From Suillus spraguei (taxonomy: Eukaryota; Basidiomycota; Agaricomycetes; Boletales; Suillaceae), in contig JABCPU010000087.1 of assembly GCA_016800925.1 (NCBI GenBank), forward strand, positions 1 through 64,000: a stretch of DNA of 64,000 nucleotides, read 5' to 3'. Made by a program: the position numbers and the translations under genes. The stretch's first letter is position 1; each line of letters opens with the position of its first letter. Below, piece after piece: positions 1 through 10,255 of the stretch. The notes beneath the pieces are model-generated. The model was not told the DNA's origin, made no database searches, and saw nothing but the letters and a program-made list of their open reading frames with translations.

Positions 1-506
1 TCCCTCGAGGAGATCCAAGCTGCACTTGCTTATTTTCACCAGTATCACAAAGTTTTCAAGACCACTGGAACAATTATGATATTTTCGCTTCCACAACAAC
101 ACTGGGTGACTCACTATGTGCATTGTATTTGACTCTTCAGTGCTCCAAACAGCTTGTGCTCTTCAATCATGGAGTCAAAGCACATTAAGGCAGTGAAAGA
201 ACCTTGGAGGCGGTCCAGTCGATATAATGCACTAGGTCAGATGCTTCTGACTAACCAGCATCTGGACAAGCTGGCGGCATCACAGGTAGATTTCCGCACT
301 TGCAGAATGCTCTCAGGTACCTGTCTAACATCTGTTCTCGCAGCACTCAGTACACGTTCATTTCTACCTTTTTTTCTGCTGTTTAATCATGATTTTGCTA
401 GAACCATCAGCAGATGTACCTGCGCAGGCTGAGCTTACCAGTGCAGAAGAGCATAATCCAAACCAACAGGAGTCACCTGTTGTGCACCAAACTGCCAGCA
501 TACTTG
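1..506 (+). pseudogene. Plavaka-type transposase, upstream fragment
   Basis: Reading the + strand gives a patchwork typical of the large basidiomycete Plavaka (CACTA/EnSpm-like) transposon protein: 'FSLPQQHWVTHYVHCI', then 'LCSSIMESKHIKAVKEPW' and 'RYNALGQMLLTNQHLDKLAA'. Pieces lie in different frames and stops interrupt them, so no full reading frame exists. The 5' part lies outside the window. The fragment ends where the hAT element at 515 is inserted, and the following part of the same protein resumes beyond 1704. Family assignment rests on remembered conserved blocks, not a search. Confidence 0.7.
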
Positions 507-514
507 ACATTGAC
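507..514. repeat. 8-bp target-site duplication of hAT element, left copy
   Basis: ACATTGAC directly precedes the terminal inverted repeat at 515. The identical octamer occurs at 1697-1704 directly after the right terminal repeat. An 8-bp duplication is the hallmark of hAT-superfamily insertion. Confidence 0.9.
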
Positions 515-1696
515 TAGTGCTGCCGCAGTCCGGTCCCGAACCATGGTTCGAACCTGAACCCATCCAGACTGGACCAGTGGTTCGGTCACAGGTTTGGTCT
601 CTCTCCTGGACCGAACCCCCTAACAGGTTCGGGGTTCAATGTCGTCACTGAAAAATGCGGACCGGTTCGGACGCGTCCGAACCGGTCCGAACCTGCACCA
701 TGTGCACAATTCCAGCTGCGTGTTTTTCGTGAGGCTTCCTGTCAGTTTAAGTAGTGCGCTCACCAACTTCTGTTCCTTCTCTTTGGACCCCAACTACAAG
801 GTCGCGTACGCAAAAGACAAATGGACCGCTCATTTTTTCAAACAAGGCATGCAATGCCTCGAGAGCACGGTACGTCACTCATCACTCATTTCTGTCAATT
901 GTATACTAATCTTACATAGTTTGATATGTATCATCGCAGTAGTACTCCCTCGCAGGCTCCTGCAGAGCCGTCTGTTACTGCACCTCCCTCGCTTGCTCGC
1001 CAAGGCTCGTATGGCCATAATTGGATGCGAAGCTCTGTCAAATCACGTGTCGTGAATGACGCAACCACACGAAGGCCTCGTCAAGAACTCGAGGACTATC
1101 TAGATGCACTGCTCGAGGACGTCAACAATGTGGTGGCTTGGTGGGGTGTACGTCTCGTTATTTTATTTGTATTGCTTTCGTACTGACATGATTCAAAAAA
1201 CTTTAAAGCACCATTCTATACAATACCCAACTATTTCCCGCATTGCAAAGGACTACCTCGCCATTCAGGGATCAGCTGTTGCGTCTGAGAGAGCATTTTC
1301 AAGCGGCGGTGTTACTGGGACCGTGCGTCGCAGCTGTTTGAAGCCAACAACATTCGAGGCTCTTCAATTGCTCAAGAGCGCATACCGCCAAGGTCACATC
1401 TCCGCAACAGCCCAGGCTGAATTTGCCGCTCCTTATGATAACCGCGTCGATGTCAATGAAGAGTTCTAGTAGCTATTCGTATTGTACATGTCATTTTCGT
1501 TTTGATTTTTTTTGCTAATTAAATCAACGGTTCGAGGGTTCGAACGCGTTCTGAACCTGAACTGAACCCTTGCGAACGCGTTCGAAGGCGTCCGGTCCAG
1601 GGTTCGCCCATCTTGCTTGAACCTGACCACTGGTCGAGTTCGGGGTTCGCAGATATAGGGTGATGAACCTAACCGAACCGGACTTCGGCAGCACTA
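515..1696 (+). mobile_element. hAT-superfamily transposon, internally deleted (1.18 kb)
   Basis: The ends are inverted repeats: TAGTGCTGCCGCAGTCCGGT at the left and the complement of TAGTGCTGCCGAAGTCCGGT at the right (one mismatch in 20). They are flanked by the perfect 8-bp duplication ACATTGAC. The sub-terminal 100-150 bp at each end are packed with GGTTCG/CGAACC motifs, likely transposase-binding repeats. The interior keeps only the last part of a transposase gene (see 766-1469). The element lies inside a Plavaka-type transposon, which it split. It is probably non-autonomous but could be mobilised in trans if a full-length relative exists. Confidence 0.88.
766..1469 (+). pseudogene. hAT transposase, C-terminal portion
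   Basis: Three exon-like pieces join in frame: about 766-869 ('DPNYKVAYAKDKWTAHFF'), 920-1148 ('QELEDYLDALLEDVNNVVAW') and 1209-1469. They are separated by GT-AG introns starting GTACGT. The last piece carries the hAT dimerisation signature 'ISRIAKDYLAIQGSAVASER' followed by AFSSGG and ends at a TAG. Only the C-terminal third is present; the BED zinc finger and most of the RNase-H fold are missing, so the element cannot transpose by itself. The remaining exons read cleanly, which suggests a fairly recent internal deletion. Confidence 0.8.
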
Positions 1697-1704
1697 ACAT
1701 TGAC
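1697..1704. repeat. 8-bp target-site duplication of hAT element, right copy
   Basis: ACATTGAC is identical to 507-514 and abuts the right terminal inverted repeat of the hAT element. Confidence 0.9.
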
Positions 1705-1748
1705 GTTATTCTGGGATTATGAGATGATAAGTCGGGAGTGGACGCGCT

Positions 1749-1898
1749 AGATAACAGGTAAATCTCAGTCTCTTGAAAAGAACTCATATTGATGGTTAAA
1801 GTACCTAGATAACAGGTAACTAAAACACTCGTTAGCCAGGGCAAAAATGGCGACTGGTGACTAGGTACTTACATCTCAGTCTCTTGAAAAGAACTGAG
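1749..1898. repeat. Short interspersed direct repeats
   Basis: CTAGATAACAGGTAA occurs at about 1748 and again at about 1806. ATCTCAGTCTCTTGAAAAGAA occurs at about 1763 and about 1874. The repeats overlap to form a small scrambled duplication between the hAT insertion and the Plavaka remnant. They probably reflect local slippage or repair; no gene is visible. Confidence 0.6.
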
Positions 1899-2210
1899 AT
1901 GTTTTTGCGCTTGAGCGCCTATTATAAGGTGAGTGGAATAGCAATGATAATAAAACTAATCAAACGGCATATTGCACAGCGTAACGATGTCGTCACGCTG
2001 GCACACGCTATTGGCCATTCTGGCCTTGCGCTCGGACCACTCTTCTTATCTCTTCTCACTGGTACCTATCTCGGATCCTTCGGTCTCTTTCCTCTTGGAT
2101 CGTTCGGATTCCAACAGTTATCGCTGACTCTGAAGATATCGACGCACCAACTTCAGTACTCACACATGTTCAACTAGCCCAAACATCTCGTAAGTTTTTT
2201 TCAATTTCAT

Positions 2211-2907
2211 TTGCATGTTCCAAGTCTCAATACACTACGTACAGAAGGGAAAAAGCGTGCCCAGACCATTCCCGCACTAGCCGATGAACTCGCCATCCCA
2301 CACTTACCTGACCTCATTCGAGATTTCCTTGTCAAGCAACTGTATCCGGAAACGCACCTTGCGGAGATCCCTGAAAACATCATGGACTGTCCTCGTTATG
2401 AAGGAAGGATTCGGGTGTTCAATTCTGCGGTGTCAACATTCTTCGCACCAAGCAATTTGAGTGGCATGGGTGGAATGAAACGCAAGCACATTCGCGTGTC
2501 CCCCAATTGGAGAAATGGGTGTGCACGTAAAGACTGTGTATTTGTTATTACTGACCCAACAGCTCATGGAATGCGAGGCATGGATGTCGCCCAAGTACTA
2601 ACATTTCTTTTCTGTTCGACTTCGGGGCAAACAGTATCCATGTGCGGTCACCCGCTGGTTCAACCAAGTCAGCGACGCACCGGATGACCAGACGGGCATG
2701 TGGCTGGTTGAGCCGTCTTCCATTGATAATCACGCGCACTTTGCGGTGATTCATGTCGACTGGATTTTTCGATCCGCTCATCTCATTCCTGTTTATGGTA
2801 CTGAAATGCTTCCTGCAGTCATTAAATCCCACCACACCCTCGATATATTCACCCTTTTCTATGTGAACAAATTCGCTGACCATCATGCCTTCGAAATAGC
2901 ATTTTAG
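2211..2907 (+). pseudogene. Plavaka-type transposase, downstream fragment
   Basis: The first frame (to about 2600) reads 'IPHLPDLIRDFLVKQLYPE', then 'FNSAVSTFFAPSNLSG' and 'GGMKRKHIRVSPNWRNG'. In a run of T around 2605-2620 the sense continues in a different frame as 'RGKQYPCAVTRWFNQV', 'FRSAHLIPVYG' and 'YVNKFADHHAFEIAF' before a stop at 2905-2907. The block order matches the Plavaka transposon protein. The frameshift makes this a dead copy. It is the continuation of 1-506, split by the hAT insertion. Confidence 0.75.
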
Positions 2908-3184
2908 CACAACTTGCTTTTTTCTTCGTTACTTACTTTTTTCATGTTGCTTTGCCTTTTTTCGACAACGCTTTTTTCCAACTTTTTCGCTTGTTTTGTC
3001 TCTTTTATATATTCAGTGATACGAAGCTTTCAAGTCCGAAAAATAAGCGTGAAAAAGCGACAATAATGGGATTCAAAGTAAAAATATAAGGTTCTGAAAC
3101 GTTGTCAAATTCTTTCAGAACTCTACGGAACGTCGGCAGACTACGAGCGGAGTCTGAATTCGAACTTTGGTCCATGCGTACACC

Positions 3185-4994
3185 ATGCCTCCTGTACGCC
3201 CTCGAGTACGACGTTCAGAGCGACTTCAGACACTAACTCAAACACTCACTAGTCCACCAATAGCTATCCAAATGCAACCTGTCCGTGGTACTAGGGGAAG
3301 GGGTGCGATTTCTCGTGGTACAAGGGGACGTGGGGTGGCTCCTACCTCAGCCAGCGCTGCCACATCTCACAGTGATACTCCTACCAGTGGTATCAGCAAG
3401 ATCCGGTGGGAGACACCAAACTGCAATCGAACATCTGCGCTCGTGACGTACCTCAGAACCCATCCTGCCGACCGTCGGATATTATTTTATGAAGGAAGGA
3501 AATCTCACCATGATGACGGCCCTCCTTCTGGGAGTGACAAGGGCAAAATACACGCAGTAATCGCCAAACAGATATTTGAGAAGGACGAGATGTATCAGTT
3601 GATGTATGCTGAGGATCAGATGAAGTTCACGCAGGCTGTGGGCAACCGTCTCACTTAGTATGTTTTTCATCTACTTCCTCCCCCACTTCCTCCCCCCTTT
3701 TTATGTATATACTAAGTGCTACATTCAGTCTCAAGGGGAAGTATAAGACTCATCGTGCACGCTTCAAGCAGATGGGTGCTGGAGTCAATCCGGATGAACC
3801 TGGTGCCGCAGTGAATCTACTAGGTACGTTTTTTTAAAATAATAATTGAGTGAAACTAAATTAGTTGTAGTGCAAGTTTTAAATGATTTCCCGTGGTATG
3901 AAGATCTCGATGAAATCTGGAGAGATAACCCTGCGTATGCTGCTAAAACCTTCTCGTCTGCTCCTGGTACGGATCGCGCAGGGGGCCTTAAAGCCCTGAC
4001 GCAACAAAAGAGCAAAGGAAAAGGAAAAGCATCCCCCCCTCCTGCTCCTGATCACACTGAAGATTCAATGATCATGGTTGACGATGCTCCCAACACTCGT
4101 GATGATGCCCTTAACCCTCTTGAAGACCATCCTCCCGCTAACCCTCTCGAAGACCGTCCTCCTGCTTACCCTCTTGAAGACCGTCCTCCTGCTAACCCTC
4201 TCGAAGACTGTCCTCCTGCTAACCCTCTCGAAGACCGTCCTCCTGCTAACCCCCTCGAAGGCCATCCTCTCACCAACCCTTTGTGCAATGTTGACCTACC
4301 CTATGATACCACGGACCCTGTCATTGACGACTTCGCCATGGGTGACGAGCTCGATTACGACGAAAATGAGGATGTAGAGCATGAAGAAGCACCCCGGTCC
4401 CTCTCTAACAAATGCCCACTGTCTTCCCCCTCAATACCTCCTACGCACACCCGCAACCACTCATCTTATGGAACGTTCAAAAGCCATGTCAGTCGTGTGA
4501 TGGGCCATGGACCCATACGCTCACCAAAATCGCCATCATCCATTGCATCGTTGTCCATGAAGGCAGTGACACGCTCTACATCCTCAGGATTTTCATCGCC
4601 GTCTTCCTCCTCACGCCAACTGAGCACCACGCTCAAAGATAGCACTGCAAAAAAATCTCTCGGGAAGAATATTGGGTCGGAGGTTGGGAGTGTCCGTGGG
4701 CAAGTTGAGGCGCTAACTAACAACATGTCATATGTCTATACTGCAAAGGCGGCGGCATCAGAGTACAAGATTGCCAAGGTCAACGCTCTCCGTCAGGAAC
4801 GTGACCTTGACTTCCAACGTGAGAAAGCTGACCTTGAACGCAATGAGGCCATCGTCATACATCAGCGCTGTCAAGAGTCCAAGATTCTTGAGCTTCAAGT
4901 TCTCGAAGCTCAAGCTAAGGTTCACGCTGAGCGAAAAGCCACTCTTCAGCTCGAAATCGAGCTTATCAAATTGAAGGGAGGTGCAGCTGATTAG
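3185..4994 (+). CDS. Harbinger accessory protein (Myb/SANT-like DNA-binding ORF)
   Basis: Three exons, 3185-3657, 3729-3823 and 3871-4994, join in frame through GT-AG introns of 71 and 47 nt to give about 563 residues. The ATG at 3185 is the first in frame. The N-terminus is basic with GRG repeats. A Trp-rich trihelix-like segment follows ('RTSALVTYLRTHPADRRI', 'DQMKFTQAVGNRLTYLKGKY', 'VLNDFPWYEDLDEIW'). Then come six copies of an eight-residue PLEDRPPAN-like repeat (24-bp DNA period, about 4120-4265), an acidic stretch, a Ser/Pro-rich region and a C-terminal coiled coil ('REKADLERNEAIVIHQR'). In this superfamily the second ORF imports the transposase into the nucleus and helps bind the ends. 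Assignment comes from position and domain style. Confidence 0.75.
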
Positions 4995-5201
4995 GGTAGG
5001 CTTCGTCATCGTCGTCATCGTCATTTGCTTCTGTTACACTAGCGGTTTGTCATTCTCTCGCATCTGGCATCTCGTGTCTTGCGCCTCATGTCTTGCATAT
5101 TATTCTCCATACATATGTTTACATGCTTTCTGAACCCATATATGTTGTTACATGCTTACTCCTACATATGTTTTCTATGTACTACCAATATATTTGTTTT
5201 G

Positions 5202-6760
5202 TCAGTTCAACAAATACTCCATCAACTTTGCACGAACTTGGTGGCCAGGAGTACCTTGATATGAGGTGTCTCCAGCACCCACCTCATCTACATCATGGTC
5301 TGTGTCCACTGCAGGCATATAGGCCTGGAGAGCTGACTCTTCAGTGGTGCTCTTGATCCCACGATGCTCTTCAAACCGAATCACCATGTTGTGAAGGATG
5401 AGGCAGCACTGGACCCAGTAAGAAATATATGCAAGGTGTTTGTCATGCTGCAGTGGGTGTCGAAGTTCTCGAAGAGACTGAAAGCGATTTTTAAGAGCAG
5501 CAAATGCATGCTCTACCCGGACACGAACCTGAATCACCAAAAATAAATGGACACAAGAAAAAATCAAATAACACACATACTCTGGAAAGGGCAGTGTTGA
5601 ATGCCTTCTGGTCACTGGTTAAAGCCCCATTGACAGGCTTCTTGAAAGGGGGGATGCACCATGGTTCTAATGGATAGGCACTATCTGCCCAGATCCAGTG
5701 GTCATCTCCAAGAAGTGTTGCATGATGATGGTAAATATGAGTAGATCGGAATGCATATGCATCATGTGCACTTCCAGTGTGACCAATAGCATAATCTGCT
5801 ATAGCAAGATTGTGGATCATAATAACTGCCTAAAAGAATTTGAATTAGAGAAAGACCTATAAATAAAATAAAATGAAATACCTGGCAGTTGAGGGAGTAC
5901 TGAGACTTCCTACCATAAAAAGTCTCACCATAGAGACCTGGCTTATCACAAAGAGCTATCAATGATCCATCAGCAGCTAGGATACCATTCCGCCACTCTG
6001 GGCAAGTACGGTCCTGAACATACTTCCGGGAATGACCAGCATCATTTGAGTCAAGATCAGGGAAGAATATGAATTTGTCATGCTTGCCAAGCAGGGCAAT
6101 CATGACACGATTAGTGCAGTTTGTGACTGACCCAACACTAACACCTGCCCACTGGCAGACATCCTCATTTGAGATTGAATTGCCATAGTGGCCAGCACGG
6201 TTAAGAAATATTGCAAGTTGGATGGCAACAGGAAGTTGGGGATTGTTGGATTGATTGTGGAAAATGGGATCATCAATGATCTCATTGAGGATATCATCAA
6301 ATATTTCTGGAGAAACACGTAGCTTCTTCTGGAATAGGTGGGGGCGATGCATAGTGAAGTGATCAAGTAGTTGGATCTGTGGGGCTCGCATAGGGGGCTC
6401 ATCTGGTCGGTTAAGGACACTAGCAACCTCTATCTCATCCCGAAGAGCAGTGAGTGAGCCAAGAAGTTGAGCAAATTGCTCATGGATCACAAATGAGCCA
6501 ACACTTGAGGTCCTGGAATGTCCTGAAGCATTGGACATGGACATAGGGGACATAGGGGACATGGGGGACATGGGGGACATAGGGGACATAGGGGACATAG
6601 GAGATATAAGGGATAAAGGGGATGGGGTCCTAATATCAGACATAGCTGAGTCTGAACTATCATCATCTTGTGTGGCATGTTCAACCCATGCCATAGCCAC
6701 ATCTAAGCTAGCAGAATCTATCTGTTTGAGCAGTTCTTGACGTTGTGACTGGCGAGGCAT
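5202..6760 (-). CDS. PIF/Harbinger DDE transposase
   Basis: Exons 6760-5882, 5829-5581 and 5528-5202 join in phase 0 through short AT-rich GT-AG introns, giving about 484 residues from the ATG at 6760. An upstream in-frame stretch back to 6856 has no ATG. The N-terminus is Ser/Pro-rich with seven tandem Ser-Pro-Met repeats. A helix-turn-helix-like region precedes the nuclease core ('LFQKKLRVSPEIFDDILNEI'). The DDE triad is visible: Asp in 'GILAADGSLIAL', Asp in 'DDHWIWADSAYPL' and Glu in 'VRVEHAFAALKNRF'. The enzyme cuts and rejoins transposon ends in the nucleus. No frameshift or stop is seen, so the copy looks intact. Confidence 0.88.
6541..6600. repeat. 9-bp minisatellite in transposase gene
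   Basis: Tandem copies of ACATAGGGG/ACATGGGGG encode the Ser-Pro-Met repeats of the transposase on the minus strand. The repeat is exactly three codons long, so length changes keep the frame. Confidence 0.85.
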
Positions 6761-7046
6761 TGGGGGTGATATGTTATCATCTCCTATCGATGACTCTGCG
6801 CAAGGTTTAAGCGGAGTTTGAATTTTGCTTGTGCGTGCGTCTAACCCTAACCCCAAAATTGGGACTTCGATAATTCAAAGCAATCGAAGCGCTAAGTATT
6901 TCGAACGGAGTTTAAATTTGGCTTTTCAAGCGGATTTTCAGAACGTTTCAAAGCATCTTTCAGAGCGTTTCAGAACCGTTTCAGAACCGTTCCAGAAGGT
7001 TCAGAATTTTACTTTGAATACCCTTAATGAATAACTGGTCACTTAT

Positions 7047-7843
7047 TTAAGCGCTAAAAAAGCTAGAAAAGTGAACTCGTGATTTCCTGATGTGCAAACT
7101 TTGTCCTGAATAAGCCCACCTGGCCAGTGGGGGGCCAGAATCTGACAGAGAAGTTAAATTTCCTACATAGGTGACCAGCATGCTGAGCCTTAGGAATTTT
7201 TCGACGCCGAAGATGCCAAACAATGAATCATCGCAGCTTCTCTCAAAGCGCCTCATTCGTAGACAAAAGGAGATGAAGGGCCTGTGCATCTATATCCGTC
7301 GTATCTTCTTACTCATTCTAAAGACTTTGTGATTTGGAGAGTAATCGTCGACATGACCTCATACTCAGCTCCACCATGGGCCCTTCCATGTTTGTCTGAA
7401 GATGAGATCCAGACAGCGGTCTCTTCGCTGCGACACACTCAAGGCAAACGGGCTTGATGACGTGCCGATCACCACCGATGAAACTAATTCAATTGTCGCG
7501 GCTCAGAGCAATTCGACAGACGTTGTTACTTGTTCGTCCTTGGGATCGTCCCCTCCTCGAGCTGCATGACTTTGCAGACGACGCAGAAAGCTCGGGTGGT
7601 TGGTCTGAGCCCGAATCCCTTGACAGCTCGCCTGCAGAAGAGGAGTTGGTTGATTCGGAATCTTACTCGCAGGCATTGCGATTAATTGCTCGCCTCGGAC
7701 AGCCGTTCAGTGCATTTTTGCTGGCGCAGCAGCGCACCGGAGAATACAAGAGAATCGCATCGGATCGCGATATCATTGCACAAGTCAAAGATATGACATC
7801 TGTGGACAGCATGATGGGCATCAGGACCCTAGAAATATTATAA
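7047..7843 (+). pseudogene. HET-family gene remnant with internal inversion
   Basis: The + strand from about 7354 reads parts of the C-terminal half of the HET protein found at 22283: 'LPCLSEDEIQTAVSSLR', 'LLVRPWDRPLLELHDFADDA' and 'GEYKRIASDRDIIAQVKD', ending 'RTLEIL' and a stop at 7841-7843. The piece just upstream (about 7180-7290) matches the preceding segment ('SLFGIFGV') but only on the minus strand. The gene has therefore been cut and partly inverted. The N-terminal HET domain is absent. It is one of three related copies in the window. Confidence 0.75.
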
Positions 7844-7849
7844 ATGTGT

Positions 7850-8140
7850 GTCTTTTTGAACATCGGATAACTCTGGGTGGTAACTTGATGATGATACATT
7901 TTAGCACCATACAGATAACACCATGTCATTTGACTTGACAGTATCGATGCCACTTCATCCTCTACCCACCTGCATGGTTCTTTCGTGTTCAGGCACTAAA
8001 GCAATTGACACAGACTGCTGCCGCTATTTGATCTGCAGTTAACACGGTTCAAGCTCGTTTAATGGCCAATCTCAGAACTCTATGCTATGTTACCGTGGTC
8101 AGTGGTGATCAATGGTCATGTATGGCTTTCCTTTCCCGAT
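7850..8140. other. Intergenic, no recognised gene
   Basis: Non-repetitive sequence between the HET remnant and the metallothionein unit. Short ORFs here show no recognisable protein or splice pattern. Confidence 0.5.
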
Positions 8141-8621
8141 GAAACGTACCAGTATAGAATCTGTCAAATCCCTTCTGCCGCTCACGCGCCGAGTTGGGTG
8201 CTACACCTAATGAGGTTTTGTTTGCACATCGACTCCCTTTTAGCAAACATCTTTTAAAGGACCCAGTCATTGTCATTGCTGTCCCAGAAGCAGAGTCGAG
8301 TGGGCGCATAGTCGCTGGTAATCATGAATGCAATGCCGGATGCCAATACACTCGGTTTTCGTGACGAGCGGAGTCATTCAGTTTAGACTCAGGAGATACC
8401 GCACTATGCAAGTTAAACGATAGTTATGACATCGATGAACTGCTGCGGATTCAAGTATCATTGGGAGTTTCGGACGACGTTGCAGTCTTTCCCGTCAGCT
8501 TTATCAAGAAACATCGCTTTACTGGAAAAACTCTGGCAATTCAATATAAACGGTACAAGTCGAACGGCTGATCATATGTTTATGTTTATACATACGGCAA
8601 GGCAAATGCACTTGCACGTAT

Positions 8622-8759
8622 TTAGTTCTTAACGCAGTTGCAGCTACCAACCTGGCAGTTGCAGCTGTTAACAGACAGTCAGAATCCGTTCATTGAAATA
8701 TCGCAAGGCTAGACTCACGTAGAGGTGCAGTTGCATTGCTCGGTGTTGTTGTTGAACAT
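8622..8759 (-). CDS. Metallothionein, 27 aa, copy 1
   Basis: Two exons, 8759-8719 (41 nt) and 8664-8622 (43 nt), flank a 54-nt GTGAGT...ACAG intron. Together they encode 27 residues with six cysteines as three Cys-Asn-Cys triplets at residues 9-11, 15-17 and 22-24; there are no aromatic residues beyond Phe2. Size, Cys-X-Cys spacing and composition are those of fungal metallothioneins, cytosolic thiolate peptides that bind Cu(I), Zn or Cd. A second intron (8785-8840) lies in the 5'-UTR and a TATAAAA box sits at 8906-8912. The peptide is identical to that of copy 2. It is far below usual ORF length limits. The family call rests on the cysteine pattern; metal specificity is unknown. Confidence 0.88.
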
Positions 8760-8784
8760 GATGGTGGTGATAAGTGCGGTTAAG

Positions 8785-8840
8785 CTGCAAATGTATAGCG
8801 TCAGTCGTCGGGGAGATCAGATCCAAGTGAGATAACCCAC
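8785..8840 (-). other. 5'-UTR intron of metallothionein copy 1
   Basis: A 56-nt interval runs from GTGGGT (8840 downward) to TTTGCAG (8785). The matching interval in copy 2 starts GTGAGT and is 61 nt, with both splice ends kept while the middle differs. This supports a spliced leader rather than coding sequence. Confidence 0.65.
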
Positions 8841-8905
8841 CTGGTTTGTGAGGCAGTTGATACTAGAGCGGATTGCTGGAGAAAAGGTTAGCTAAAGAGG
8901 GGTCA

Positions 8906-9027
8906 TTTTATATCGTTGACCATTAGCGCCTTGAGTCAGAATATAGATAATGAGCAGCGTGCATTTTGCTCTGTCAATCCCAGGACTGTCAACACATGAT
9001 CATGACATGACAGTTCCACAGGGCGCA
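8906..9027 (-). promoter_or_regulatory. Promoter of metallothionein copy 1
   Basis: TATAAAA lies at 8906-8912 on the minus strand, about 150 nt before the ATG. Upstream are two matches to the metal-response core TGCRCNC: TGCACGC at 8957-8963 and TGCGCCC at 9021-9027. A TTTGCTC word, resembling fungal copper-factor sites, lies on the plus strand at about 8965. Copy 2 keeps the TATA box and two TGCRCNC matches. The core is known from animal MTF-1, so its relevance in fungi is speculative. Confidence 0.5.
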
Positions 9028-9170
9028 GCGAGGTAGTAACTAAAAAAGATCGATGTCTGCTCCAACTTGCCAAGGATGACGATATAAAAACCAGTAAGAA
9101 CACGCCACTATCCAGGGTTATAGATTGGACAGTTATGTCAAGATTAAAGGTATGTATATAATGAATATTG

Positions 9171-10255
9171 AGTGGACAATCGTAATGTTGTTGGGATGTG
9201 TGGTAAGTGAGTAGCTTTCATTCAGTCGGGACTTGCCGCTTGAGTCAGCGGCATTACCAACTTCGCGGCGTTGCCCATCCGTCGTTCTGATCATGTGGAA
9301 TCTGGATCAGTGAACGTTTGAATGTGAGCACATCACACCCCGTGAAAGGGACACGTGTCCAATTTGAAACACTCATGCTCTGCTGATCGCATATCTAAGC
9401 TTCTGCTTGGCGTCCAATCTTGACAAACGGGCCGAAACCAAGAAAAACTCATCCGGATAATTCCATTCATCGCCACATCTTCAGTACCCTCCTCACCAGC
9501 GAACAATCTATCGGAATTCCCTCTGCACACGCGATAATTAAAGTCGAGACAAACGATGGAGCTGATACCGCTGTGTGTTCACCGAATTCGAAAGCACGAG
9601 GGCGAGGAAAGACCCATAAGGATAGAGGGAGAGCTGTTCTCAAAGTCCCGCACTGCCAGCTAAGAAACCCAACCACACGGCGCGTGTGGGCCCGTAAGAC
9701 AAAAAACGAAGTACGCGCAGTGGACGAAGGAATAAAGAAAGGTGAATAGATCCATTTGTCCTCCCTTCTCTTGCACAGCGACGGTTGCACTTGGGGTATA
9801 TTGTACAGATCATCACGATATCAACTATCAGACACCTCTAGGTAGTCGGTGTATCGAAGGCACACCTGGAGTTGAAGGAACACTTCGGGTTTGTGTATCG
9901 TAGCATGGTGTTCACTTTCGTGCGTGCGTGATTAGTCTCCTTCTGCACAACTGCTTGGAGAGCAATGGTCAAGCAGGAACTTAGCTTCTTATATATCACC
10001 TACGTGAGGGAGGCCGATCTTTTCAGTTAGAGTACTCCCACTTCCGATCATGCAACACTCGCATAGTGAGCACGAAAGTAGATACCCCACACGGTGAGAT
10101 AGATGACAACCAAGCTATAATTATAAAACATGCATAAAAGAATGTGTAAAAAGAATCCCGGATGTTAAATAATTAGCGTAACAAAGAATGTGTGTGTCCA
10201 GATCTCCAGTAAAAACTATTCACAAGCACTAACCCACACAATGCAAGGACCCAGC
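9171..10255. other. Intergenic, no recognised gene
   Basis: Two opposed ORFs of about 107-109 codons overlap at 9420-9790. Neither shows a family motif, a convincing exon structure or a codon pattern that favours one strand. I see no repeat or RNA gene here. Confidence 0.4.

Larger units (their letters stand above)
3067..7024. mobile_element. PIF/Harbinger DNA transposon, two-gene, apparently complete (3.96 kb)
   Basis: The ends are imperfect inverted repeats: TGGGATTCAAAGTAAAA at 3067 and, on the opposite strand at 7024, AGGGTATTCAAAGTAAAA. Both continue into motifs like GGTTCTGAAACG. Each end is flanked by TAA (3064-3066 and 7025-7027), the 3-bp TWA target duplication of this superfamily. 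Inside are the two diagnostic genes in convergent orientation: a DNA-binding accessory protein on + and a DDE transposase on -. Both read through with clean splice sites and the DDE residues are present, so the element may still be active. Confidence 0.85.
8150..9170. repeat. Duplicated metallothionein unit, copy 1
   Basis: This roughly 1-kb block is alignable by eye with 12325-13790. Shared strings include GAATCTGTCAAATCCC, ATGTTTATGTTTATACATAC, GGTGCAGTTGCATTGCTCGG and CTGTCAATCCCAGGACTGTC. Copy 2 carries an extra stretch of about 450 bp (12430-12870) missing here. Each unit contains one metallothionein gene on the minus strand with its promoter and 3' flank. Confidence 0.85.

Noticed and set aside
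9420..9790. Two overlapping opposed ORFs of about 108 codons
   Set aside because: No motif, no splice structure and no strand preference; open frames of this size arise by chance.
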